Positions 8,494-15,890 of a stretch of 64,000 nt of DNA are shown piece after piece. Location: positions 62,001-126,000 of the forward strand of contig JAUVVY010000008.1 of NCBI GenBank assembly GCA_030604405.1, written 5' to 3'. The DNA is from a bacterium (GTDB lineage: Bacteria; Armatimonadota; Zipacnadia; Zipacnadales; UBA11051). Position numbers and translations under genes: made by a program. The notes below the pieces were generated by a model. It made no database searches, was not told where the DNA came from, and saw only the letters and a list, made by a program, of their open reading frames with translations. Each line of letters opens with the position of its first letter. The first letter of the stretch is position 1.

Positions 8494-8651
8494 TCACTGT
8501 CCTTCCTGCGCGCGACGGAGCCGGCAGATTGGGCAGTAGGTCGCATTGGTAGGTTCCCCGCAGATGGCGCAGGTCCTTTGCATTTCTTCGGCCTCCGCCG
8601 GCTTCATCGCCTTGAGCATGGTGTGGGCGAACTGGATGGTGCCCACCGGCG
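8494..8651 (-). pseudogene. Duplicated 3' end of the ttuA-like gene
   Basis: Encodes only the last 50 or so residues of the thiolase at 10554-11522, ending in the C-terminal zinc finger CAIC-x8-CPIC and a stop. The duplicated DNA spans 8473-8651 and aligns without gaps to 10533-10711, with about 8 mismatches in 179 positions. There is no start codon or body, so it is a remnant. The two copies lie in the same orientation and bracket two genes. Confidence 0.85.
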
Positions 8652-8848
8652 ATTGTTGCAGACAGACAGTTGGCATTAGTAGGAATTCGCGTACTAAGCA
8701 GAGAAGGTTACAAGCAGCAAGAACCTGTATCGCAAATCTGGGGTAGTGTGGGCCGGAGATTCGCAAGTTTGGTGGATCGGAGTCGGTCAGGCGGCCCGTC
8801 TCTGCGCTTGCGGTCGTTGGGCTCGGCGAACCAGAGGGAGGCAAACCA

Positions 8849-9733
8849 ATGCCAATCAAGTTCAAGTGTCCCGGTTGTGGAAGGCGATATAGCGTGCCAG
8901 AGGAGAAGGCAGGTTCGAGCGGCCGTTGCCGCCGATGCGGAGAGCGGTTCACTGTGCCGGTGCCCGAGAGCACCATACCGGAGACGGATGCCCAAGAGCA
9001 AACGCAGGCGCCTGTATCTCCGGAGCCGCCGGCCGTTGAGGCTGCGTCTCCCAGGTCCCGCATCGGCCGCAGGGCAAGTGCCGGTCGGCGTGCTTCGCGT
9101 CTCTGGCTCAAAGTTACCCTTGGCGTGTTGGGAGTTGCGATTCTTGCTGGCGCCGGAGTGTACCTGGTTCCGCGCCTGGGCAGGACCTTGCCTGGTGCAG
9201 TGAAAGAAGATATGGAAGCCAGTATCGGCGAAGCGGGGCGAGCAGAGCCAACACTCCTACCAGGAGAAGCGATACCGCTTTCGCAAGGCCAGGCCCTGGG
9301 TGCTATTGTGTCCGTCGAGCAAGAAGAGGATCTCGAGGACTTTATCGTTCACTACACCTGGAACGATTCGCCGACATGGGACGTAAAGAACCGATGCCTG
9401 ATGCTCGCCGGCCTGAGGGAAGAGGGCGTCCCCGACCTCACCCAGGCTGCGAAGGACTTTGCAAAGCTGGTTAAGATTGCTTCCAGGTCGTTGTCGATGG
9501 GCCCGTTGTCGATATCAGGTGACTGGGGCGTTTTGGTCTGTGCGAAGCTCGACTGGGAGCCTGAAACAGACCAGGATGCCGCGTCGGGAGCTTACGTGGC
9601 CTCCATCGACCTTGAGCCCCCCATGACTACGCTCTCGGGCACCGGCGTGGTAGTTTTCCAGATTTTTGACTTTCGCAAACTGACCTCACCAAGGCCAGTT
9701 TCAAACCTGTATATGGTAAAAGCCAGTTTCTGA
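8849..9733 (+). CDS. Zinc-ribbon membrane protein of unknown function
   Basis: A 294-residue protein. Residues 1-37 form a MJ0042-type zinc ribbon (CPGCGRRYSVPEEKAG then CRRCGERFTV). A disordered, Pro- and Glu-rich linker follows, then one membrane helix near residues 90-108 (VTLGVLGVAILAGAGVYLV). The remaining 185 residues would lie outside the membrane and match nothing I know. Such 'zinc ribbon, helix, unknown domain' proteins are common in Planctomycetota and Armatimonadota. The ribosome site is GGGAGG. It lies inside the segment bracketed by the 179-bp duplication, with a small lipoprotein gene after it. Confidence 0.8.
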   Translation: MPIKFKCPGCGRRYSVPEEKAGSSGRCRRCGERFTVPVPESTIPETDAQEQTQAPVSPEPPAVEAASPRSRIGRRASAGRRASRLWLKVTLGVLGVAILAGAGVYLVPRLGRTLPGAVKEDMEASIGEAGRAEPTLLPGEAIPLSQGQALGAIVSVEQEEDLEDFIVHYTWNDSPTWDVKNRCLMLAGLREEGVPDLTQAAKDFAKLVKIASRSLSMGPLSISGDWGVLVCAKLDWEPETDQDAASGAYVASIDLEPPMTTLSGTGVVVFQIFDFRKLTSPRPVSNLYMVKASF

Positions 9734-9938
9734 GGGTTGAGGCGCGAACTCTGGAATTTGAGGGACGCCGGGTACATGGCAAAGTTCGGCTGTGGGGTCC
9801 TTGCATGGCTGTATCACCATCATTAAGCAGTGGCGCTCACGCCAATTATGCCAGTTTCAGCAGAGGCGTCTCTTGACATCTACCCTCGCCCAATATGACC
9901 TGTCGCAGACTTTTGGAACAGTCTCGGAGGTGAGCAAT

Positions 9939-10451
9939 ATGAGGGCGAACTGTGGTATGGCGCTGCTGGTGTGTATTGTCGTTGTGCTGGCGGGATGTGG
10001 GACTAAGGGCAGTGCGGAGCACGACGAAGAAGCAGAGAAGGTGTTTGCGCAGGGAAAGGAGATCTACCTCCACGACCTGACGTGGACACGCCAAGACGCT
10101 AACTTCTCCGGCACGGTCAAGTACAAGATCAATTGGCCGAAAGAGGAAGTGGGCCTGATAAGGGGCTCGTTCATGTTCCAGGGGTGCGATCGCAGTACAG
10201 GGCGGTTGTTGGGCGGCAGCGTATTCATAGACAACTCCGCGGGACGTGACCTGCCGTATAACAGGAAGGACGGCAGCAAGGGCGAGATGTCGTGGTCTTG
10301 CCCTGTACCGAGGCCGGAGCGGCCAGGTGTTAACATCGTGATGACTGTGTCCGCCCTTTACATCTCGATCCCGACGCAGCTAGATGCCAAATTCCATAGC
10401 AACGCCGTTTCTTTCGCCACGGATCAGGCCAGTGGGCCAGCCGCACCGTAG
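9939..10451 (+). CDS. Small lipoprotein
   Basis: A 170-residue protein starting MRANCGMALLVCIVVVLAGC, a signal peptide with an LAGC lipobox, so it should be lipid-anchored after cleavage before the Cys. The rest is a compact beta-rich domain without recognisable motifs. The start is set by CGGAGGTG six bases upstream. TTGACA and TATGAC separated by only 15 bases lie at 9873-9899 and may be a poor promoter. It is the second gene between the duplicated ttuA ends. Confidence 0.8.
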   Translation: MRANCGMALLVCIVVVLAGCGTKGSAEHDEEAEKVFAQGKEIYLHDLTWTRQDANFSGTVKYKINWPKEEVGLIRGSFMFQGCDRSTGRLLGGSVFIDNSAGRDLPYNRKDGSKGEMSWSCPVPRPERPGVNIVMTVSALYISIPTQLDAKFHSNAVSFATDQASGPAAP

Positions 10452-10532
10452 ACCGCCCTGGCGCCTCGCAGCCCGCAGCATTGGCTTGGTTTCTCGCCAG
10501 GCGGGGGAATTCCTATTGACATACACTGTGCG

Positions 10533-10711
10533 AACGACTCAACGGCAACGAATTCACTGTGCTTGCTGCGCTCGGCGCAGCCGGCAGATTGGGCAGTAGG
10601 TCGCATTGGTAGGTTCCCCGCAGATGGCGCAGGTCCTTTGCATTTCTTCGGCCTCCGCCGGCTTCATCGCCTTGAGCATGGTGTGGGCGAACTGAATGGT
10701 GCCCATCGGCG
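10533..10711. repeat. 179-bp direct duplication, intact-gene copy
   Basis: This covers the 3' end of the ttuA-like gene plus 21 bases beyond its stop. It matches 8473-8651 at about 95% identity, in the same orientation and without gaps. The similarity ends sharply on both sides. Confidence 0.85.
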
Positions 10712-11522
10712 CTTTGGCCTCGAGCAGCTTGAAGATCTCCTTGAAGCGGTGGCCGGCCGGGTCAAATTCGGGGCATACGGCGTCGGTACAGGGTACGTCA
10801 AGCAGATTAACATAGACATCTGTGGCGGTTTCTGGGGTGAAGTACAGCGGCTTAATCTTGCGGGGGCGGTGTGAGGCCGGCTCGAGCATCGGCCGGGGAG
10901 CGTCCAGGCGACCGGAAAGAATGCCTTTCAGCATGAACTGGAGGATGTCATCGAGGGTGTGGCCGGTGGCCAGGACCTGGACATCGAGGCGGTCGGTGAG
11001 GCGATTCAGAAGTGCCCGACGAACGGCCCCGCACACGCTGCACTGGCGAAACTGCCCTACCGGCTCGATTCTCACGCCCTCATCGGCCACTTTGGTCACA
11101 TGCAGTTCGATGCCCAGGTGGTCGCAAAGCCTGGCCGCGGTCTGCTCGCCGGTATCTGAGAATTCGCCGAGGCCCATGTTGACGTGCAGGCCGACGATGC
11201 TGATACGCAGCCGCGCGCGCAGCGAGTTCATGATATGGGCCAGCGTGGCGCTGTCTTTGCCACCCGAAAGCGCAATACCTATCGTATCGCCGCGTTTGTA
11301 CATGAGCCGGCGCCGCATCAGGCTTTCAACGCGGCGCTGCACGAAGCCGGGGAAACACTCGCTGCACAGCGCCTTGCCGAATTCGCTGATGCGGATCAGC
11401 TCGCCCTCGGCCTTGCAGACCGCGCAGCTATCATCGTGAAATACAAGCCGTGAATGCAATGGGGTTACCTTCTGAGCGGATTGGTGGATGTGGAGACAAT
11501 TCCGGAATTCGCGTGGAGACAA
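10554..11522 (-). CDS. TtuA/TtcA-family tRNA thiolase with two zinc fingers
   Basis: An adenylating PP-loop sulfurtransferase that thiolates a tRNA uridine or cytidine. It has an N-terminal zinc finger (C33, C36, C53, C56), the PP-loop SGGKDS at 86-91, the catalytic CSVC at 160-163, a third catalytic Cys at 244, and a C-terminal zinc finger (C298, C301, C310, C313). Zinc fingers at both ends are typical of TtuA (2-thiouridine at position 54 of tRNA) and of Ctu1/NcsA, rather than of TtcA. The true start is uncertain: the TTG at 11522 has no ribosome site, and a TTG about 20 codons downstream is an alternative. It follows the CpaE-like gene by 24 bases. A fragment of its 3' end is repeated 2 kb away. 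Confidence 0.88.
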   Translation of the reverse strand: MSPREFRNCLHIHQSAQKVTPLHSRLVFHDDSCAVCKAEGELIRISEFGKALCSECFPGFVQRRVESLMRRRLMYKRGDTIGIALSGGKDSATLAHIMNSLRARLRISIVGLHVNMGLGEFSDTGEQTAARLCDHLGIELHVTKVADEGVRIEPVGQFRQCSVCGAVRRALLNRLTDRLDVQVLATGHTLDDILQFMLKGILSGRLDAPRPMLEPASHRPRKIKPLYFTPETATDVYVNLLDVPCTDAVCPEFDPAGHRFKEIFKLLEAKAPMGTIQFAHTMLKAMKPAEAEEMQRTCAICGEPTNATYCPICRLRRAQQAQ

Positions 11523-11546
11523 TTGCCGAATTGTGAATTGCTGGGG

Positions 11547-12728
11547 CTACAAGCGCATGGCTTCTATTTCTTCGGCCGCCAGCCTCTGGCTCATCTCGGT
11601 GAGTGTGACGGCGGCTATCTGCTCGGGCTGGTGCAGCACCAACGGCACTCCGAGTTCCATCGCGGTTGCGCAGGCTTCAGCGGCTGGCGGTATCACTCCC
11701 ACGATTCTGCAGTCGAGGCGGGCCTCTATTTCGGCCAGTTCAACTTCCGAATAGGAAGCGCCGATGCTAACAACTACCGCTCCGATGATGTCCAGGCTGA
11801 CGTCCCAGGCTTTCAATTGATCTATTCTGACTTTGCCAGCTTTTACGCAGTAGGATTCGGGCTGCAGAACCACGCCCACATAGTCACTGAGGCGGATGGC
11901 GAGCTGAGTTGCCGCCGACAGGTTACAGGGCAGGTCAATGATCGTGTAGTCAGAGATCCCCTGCAAGGCCTTGATGACGATGTTGGCCTGTTCGGGTTCG
12001 ATCTCTATGAACTCATCAGCCGTCTGCGGTCCGAACACTACACGAGGCCCGTAGGGGAGGCTGAATAGTCGTGCTTCCAATTCATTCCTCTCCAGAAGAG
12101 CGTCCGCTGAGACACGCAGCAAATGGCTGAGGTTGTAGTCTGGAGCGAGGTTGAGCTGCAGGGCAAGGGTGCCATAGTCGGAGCGCAACTCCAGAATGGT
12201 GACTTTATTGTTCTCACGGGCCAGGGCGGCGGCAACATTGGAGACAACGGTCGTAGTCCCTACGCCACCTTTGGCACCGATAAGAGCAATGACCCGGCCA
12301 AGTGGTTCTTCCTGCGCCGCGCGGAACTGCTCGGACTGGACACGGTGTCGTTCGACAGCGTAGCGGATCGAGCGCGCCAACGCGGCTCCGGCAATCTGAC
12401 CCTTGACCACGCAATCCTGTGCGCCTGCTTGCATCGCGCTCATCGCCATGACATCATCGTCAATTCTGGTCAGTACAACAATCGGCAGGTCGGGTGCGCG
12501 AGCAGTGGTCTGGTCAAGGCTGGTTATCCCGGCACTGTCCTGCAGGTCAAGCTCCAGTATGATTACGTCGAAGTCCTGAACATCGAGAATCAGCAGGCCC
12601 TCGGCAAGCTGCAGGACATGCGTAAACTCAAAATCATTGACGCCAGCTTTTGAAAAGGATTCGCGCAGTTGATCGACATCGTCCGTAGAGTCGTCGATCA
12701 CGAGTGCTTTGATAATTGCGTTGTCCAT
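11547..12728 (-). CDS. CpaE-like protein: pseudo-receiver domain plus MinD/ParA-type ATPase
   Basis: Residues 1-125 are a CheY-like receiver. The acidic pocket (D12, D13), T87 and K109 are present, but the phosphoacceptor is Glu59 (IILELDLQD where the family has LLDLxLPD). Residues 148-390 are a P-loop ATPase with the deviant Walker A GAKGGVGTTT at 151-160. This domain order is that of CpaE/TadZ, which places Flp/Tad pili at the cell pole. A Glu at the phosphorylation site suggests a fixed, phosphorylated-like state. No other tad genes are in the window. The ribosome site GGAGG precedes the ATG. The TtuA-like gene follows 24 bases after the stop and may be co-transcribed. Confidence 0.88.
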   Translation of the reverse strand: MDNAIIKALVIDDSTDDVDQLRESFSKAGVNDFEFTHVLQLAEGLLILDVQDFDVIILELDLQDSAGITSLDQTTARAPDLPIVVLTRIDDDVMAMSAMQAGAQDCVVKGQIAGAALARSIRYAVERHRVQSEQFRAAQEEPLGRVIALIGAKGGVGTTTVVSNVAAALARENNKVTILELRSDYGTLALQLNLAPDYNLSHLLRVSADALLERNELEARLFSLPYGPRVVFGPQTADEFIEIEPEQANIVIKALQGISDYTIIDLPCNLSAATQLAIRLSDYVGVVLQPESYCVKAGKVRIDQLKAWDVSLDIIGAVVVSIGASYSEVELAEIEARLDCRIVGVIPPAAEACATAMELGVPLVLHQPEQIAAVTLTEMSQRLAAEEIEAMRL

Positions 12729-13059
12729 AAGCTATCCTCCCGCCGCCGACAGCTCTGACGACCTCGGGTTGCCCTTCGACGTTGCTCCCTTCGCCTCCTC
12801 GACAGGCTCAGGGCCTTCAGCAAGCTCAAGGCAAGCCCAACTGCGCGCCCGTGAACAATACGCGCCAACGCTCCTCGGCTTTGTGCCCCCACGTGCCACT
12901 ATAGGATACTAATTTCGCGGCAGTATTACAATATCCATTTGCCAACTTTGTCCGTTTTTGTAGAGGGGAACGCCGACCGGCAGCGGAATTATCTCGCTGA
13001 CAACGAGGCGACAACATGGACTCAAGAGCGGCCGCTAGTGCCGAAAAGGAGTGAACTTC
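12729..13059. other. Intergenic region between divergent genes, with a dispersed repeat
   Basis: 331 bases between the CpaE-like gene and the isomerase gene. Positions 12774-12836 hold a diverged relative of the repeat at 4895-4939, with inverted CTTCGAC, GGCTCAGG and AAGCTCAAGG blocks. The part from 12890 to 12950 is AT-rich and probably contains the rightward promoter, but I see no clear -35/-10 pair. Confidence 0.5.
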
Positions 13060-13842
13060 ATGGCCTACCAACCAGGCTGCTTCAACCGACCCTGGAGCCG
13101 GTTGAGGTACGAAGATGCGCTTCGGGGAATTGCCGAGGCGGGCTTTGGCCACACCGGCCTGATGCGCCAGCAGGGCGAGGCGCTGATAAGCGCCGCCTCC
13201 GACGACGAGCAGGTGGCGTACGTCAACAATGCCGTCGCTGAAGCGGGGCTTCAGATGAGCACGGTGCTGGGCACATTTGACCTCAGCGGCTGTGTTGATC
13301 GCGCGGTCGCCGAACTGGGCACGCTGCTGAAAAAATGCGCCGCCGTGAGCGCCGAGTACTTCCTGAGCTGCGGCGTGGCTGATGAGACCAAACGCGAGGC
13401 CTATTACGAAGTGATGCGGGAGGGTGCTGCCATCGGTGCCGAGCTGGGTGTGATGGTGACCCTGAAGCCGCACGGCGGCATATCAATGCACGGGGCCGAC
13501 CTTCTGCAGGCGGTCGAGGCCATCGCCCACCCCAACTTCGGCATCTACTACGACCCGGGCAATATGCTCTACTACGGGGGCTTCGACCCGGTGAAAGAAG
13601 CGCGCATGGTCGCGCCCCATGTCGTCGGGATCTGCGTCAAGGACTGCACCGGCCACCAGGAAGGCGTCGAACTGCTGCCGGGCGAGGGCATGGTGGATTT
13701 CGCAGGCGTATTCGACGCGCTGCGGGATGGCGGCTTCGACCACGGGCCGCTGCTGGTCGAGTGCCTCGGCGGCGAAGACTATCAAGACACTACCGCCAGA
13801 GCCAAGCAGACCCACGCTTTCCTGGAGCAGTTCCTGGGGTGA
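13060..13842 (+). CDS. Sugar phosphate isomerase/epimerase-like TIM barrel
   Basis: A 260-residue AP-endonuclease-2/xylose-isomerase-like TIM barrel. Signs of the fold are the repeated strand-helix pattern and metal-ligand-like residues: VTLKPHGG, YYDPGNMLYY, CVKDCTG and the final LLVECLGGE. These match the conserved Glu/Asp/His positions of the family loosely, with the first Glu replaced by Lys in LKPH. The start at ATG 13060 has AAGGAG just upstream; a GTG at 13051 overlaps that site. The exact sugar is unknown. It converges with an oxidoreductase gene, a common partnership in polyol or inositol-like sugar catabolism. Confidence 0.85.
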   Translation: MAYQPGCFNRPWSRLRYEDALRGIAEAGFGHTGLMRQQGEALISAASDDEQVAYVNNAVAEAGLQMSTVLGTFDLSGCVDRAVAELGTLLKKCAAVSAEYFLSCGVADETKREAYYEVMREGAAIGAELGVMVTLKPHGGISMHGADLLQAVEAIAHPNFGIYYDPGNMLYYGGFDPVKEARMVAPHVVGICVKDCTGHQEGVELLPGEGMVDFAGVFDALRDGGFDHGPLLVECLGGEDYQDTTARAKQTHAFLEQFLG

Positions 13843-13854
13843 GCAAACCACGTA

Positions 13855-14826
13855 CTACCTCAGCTTCACGGCTTCGCCGGTGTCCATTGATTTGTTTGCC
13901 GCCAGGACCACTTCCAGGCTTTTGACCGCATCGGCGTAATCGCTCTTCAGCAGCGATTGGTCGTTCTTGGCGATCGCAGCGATGAAGGTATTGTCAAGCT
14001 CGGCAAGGGGATCAGCCTTCACAGTCATGAACTCCGCGTCGCCGTTGCCGTGGATGATGTTCAGTGACCGGCGCTCCGAATACTTCAGCGAAAGCTCCCT
14101 GCACCACACGTCAATGCCACTCTTGTTATTAGCGCCGGCGAAGCAGGAGGAGAATATCGTCCCGCACAGCCGGGAGACGAATTTGAGATTGACCGCGCTG
14201 GCATCCTCGATGTCGTAGTTTTCCAACTCGGTCACCAGGCCCCTGGAGCCCACGGCATGGACGCTCTCGATTTCGCCGAACAGATAGCGGGCGGCGTCAA
14301 AGATGTGGATGGTCTGCTCGACGGCCTGGCCACCGGATTGCGCCTTCACGCGCCACCACGGTACCATCGGAATGCCGCCCATCCAATAGCCCATCATCAG
14401 GCCGGGCTTGTTGTCGGCCAGGACCTGTTTCATCCTGGCTATCACAGCCAGGTAGCGGTCCTGGAAGCCCGCTGTCGAGATGATGCCGGCTTTCTTGATT
14501 GCTTGCTCGTTGGCCCGGGCGGTGTCCATATCCAGAGCCACCGGCTTTTCCACGAATAGATGGAGACCGGCCGCTGCGGCCATTGTCTCCTGCTGCTCGT
14601 GCGCAAAAGGCGGCACTCCCACATACACCGCATCCAGCTCCGCCTCCCCGATCATCGTCTCGTACGCCGTGAATGCCTCTGCGTCATATTCGGCAGCGGC
14701 CTTGTCCGCGCGTTCCTGCTCAATGTCGCATACGGCAACGACATCGGCGTCGGGATTGGCGGCAATGCTTCTCATGTGGTCATTGTTGATACTCCCGCAC
14801 CCAATGAACCCAACTTCGATCGCCAT
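13855..14826 (-). CDS. Gfo/Idh/MocA-family NAD(P)-dependent oxidoreductase
   Basis: A sugar or cyclitol dehydrogenase of 323 residues. The N-terminal Rossmann motif is VGFIGCGSINNDHM, and LFVEKPVALD contains the catalytic-region EKP signature of the family. The C-terminal half is the alpha/beta substrate domain, with QTIHIFDAARYLFGE supplying the conserved His. The start at 14826 is chosen by AGGAGAG upstream; a further 32 codons are open before it but look non-coding. It ends 12 bases from the end of the isomerase-like gene on the other strand. The substrate cannot be told from sequence. Confidence 0.9.
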   Translation of the reverse strand: MAIEVGFIGCGSINNDHMRSIAANPDADVVAVCDIEQERADKAAAEYDAEAFTAYETMIGEAELDAVYVGVPPFAHEQQETMAAAAGLHLFVEKPVALDMDTARANEQAIKKAGIISTAGFQDRYLAVIARMKQVLADNKPGLMMGYWMGGIPMVPWWRVKAQSGGQAVEQTIHIFDAARYLFGEIESVHAVGSRGLVTELENYDIEDASAVNLKFVSRLCGTIFSSCFAGANNKSGIDVWCRELSLKYSERRSLNIIHGNGDAEFMTVKADPLAELDNTFIAAIAKNDQSLLKSDYADAVKSLEVVLAANKSMDTGEAVKLR

Positions 14827-15036
14827 AATATTCACTCTCCTATTTGAGACTCCGACAGGTTGCGTGGCATTTCGCCACTGCGGGGATTTATCCTTGCAAT
14901 TCGCGTGGTTGTGACTAGCCAAACATCAGGCACTAATGCTTCAGGGCAAGGTGCTGACAGGTCTTGCAATTGTGGGGAGGGGGTGATAGACTACAAGCTG
15001 TAGTAGATTTTCCGGGCGTTTTGAGGAGCTTTTATC

Positions 15037-15747
15037 ATGTACTGTGGGAAAACCGGGCGCACATCTCACATAGTTATTGCCTGCATCTTGAGCATGGCAG
15101 CGGCCAACCTGGCGGTCGCCGGACAGGTGACGCCGCAGAAGATCGCCGAGAAGATGAGCAGAATTGTCAAGCAGAGATGGACGTGTAAGAACCTGCAGAT
15201 CAAGGTCGTGCCGTTTCAGAACGACAGTCTGACGCAGGCCGGTCGGTTCCAGGCCATTGTCTTCAAGGCCGACTCGATTTCGCGCAAGGGCATTACGGTC
15301 GCCCCCATCTATGTGAAGGCTTTTGACGTGACTCTGGATTTGTACACGCTGTATTACAAGAACGAGATCAAAACCAGCAAGCGGAAGAATACGACAATTA
15401 ATGCCAAAATAAGTGAAACTAGCCTCAACAAGCTACTGGCGATGAAAGATATGCCGATTAAGAATCCGAAAGTGGATTTCGGCACCGGCAAGCTCACCTT
15501 CACCGGCAAGTACCAGGCCATATTCGGCCACAACCTGCTGATGGAGGCAAAGCTTGAGGTGGCTGACCACCGCAAAATCAATCTGATCCCGACCAGGGTC
15601 AGCGTCAATGGCGTGCCACTGCCTTCGGGACCGGTCAGGAGCCTGCTCTCCAAGCTGAATCCACTACTCGACCTGCAAGACGTACCCTTGTCGCCTACGC
15701 TCGACAGCCTCACCATCACTCCGACCAGTATCATCCTGAAGGGCTGA
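15037..15747 (+). CDS. Exported DUF2993-like protein
   Basis: A 236-residue protein with a signal peptide (hydrophobic core IVIACILSMAAANLAVA, cleavage after AVAG). The body resembles the DUF2993/LmeA family: IKVVPFQNDSLTQAGRFQAI near the start, ITVAPIYVKAFDVTLDL in the middle and SETSLNKLLAMKDMPIKNPK in the second half. LmeA is a periplasmic lipid-binding-fold protein of mycobacteria; the role elsewhere is unknown. GAGGAG lies nine bases before the ATG. A strong terminator follows. Confidence 0.82.
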   Translation: MYCGKTGRTSHIVIACILSMAAANLAVAGQVTPQKIAEKMSRIVKQRWTCKNLQIKVVPFQNDSLTQAGRFQAIVFKADSISRKGITVAPIYVKAFDVTLDLYTLYYKNEIKTSKRKNTTINAKISETSLNKLLAMKDMPIKNPKVDFGTGKLTFTGKYQAIFGHNLLMEAKLEVADHRKINLIPTRVSVNGVPLPSGPVRSLLSKLNPLLDLQDVPLSPTLDSLTITPTSIILKG

Positions 15748-15782
15748 GGTGTTGTCGTAATTTCCGATCGAAGACGCCCCCG

Positions 15783-15816
15783 GGCCGGCGCGCTACTGCG
15801 CCGGCCGCTTTCTTTG
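15783..15816 (+). terminator. Rho-independent terminator
   Basis: GGCCGGCGC, a six-base loop, GCGCCGGCC, then GCTTTCTTT. It lies 35 bases past the DUF2993-like gene and before the large heparinase-like gene, so the two are probably separate transcripts. Confidence 0.8.
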
Positions 15817-15890
15817 TGGCAGGGCATCGGCGAGTTGAGGCGAATGTTACGCAGGTGTACATGCCCAATAGCATCTCAGGAGGCCACCAG

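Noticed and set aside
8494-9111. A 205-codon minus-strand gene ending in the TtuA zinc finger
   Set aside because: Only the last 50 codons are homologous to anything; the rest is the antisense of the zinc-ribbon gene and spacer.
10515-10520. TTGACA near 10515 as a promoter
   Set aside because: No -10 box lies 15-19 bases downstream, and it points into the 3' end of the oppositely oriented thiolase gene.
8473-10711. Complete integrative element
   Set aside because: No integrase, excisionase or tRNA target; only the duplicated gene end supports the idea, so it is reported as a duplication.
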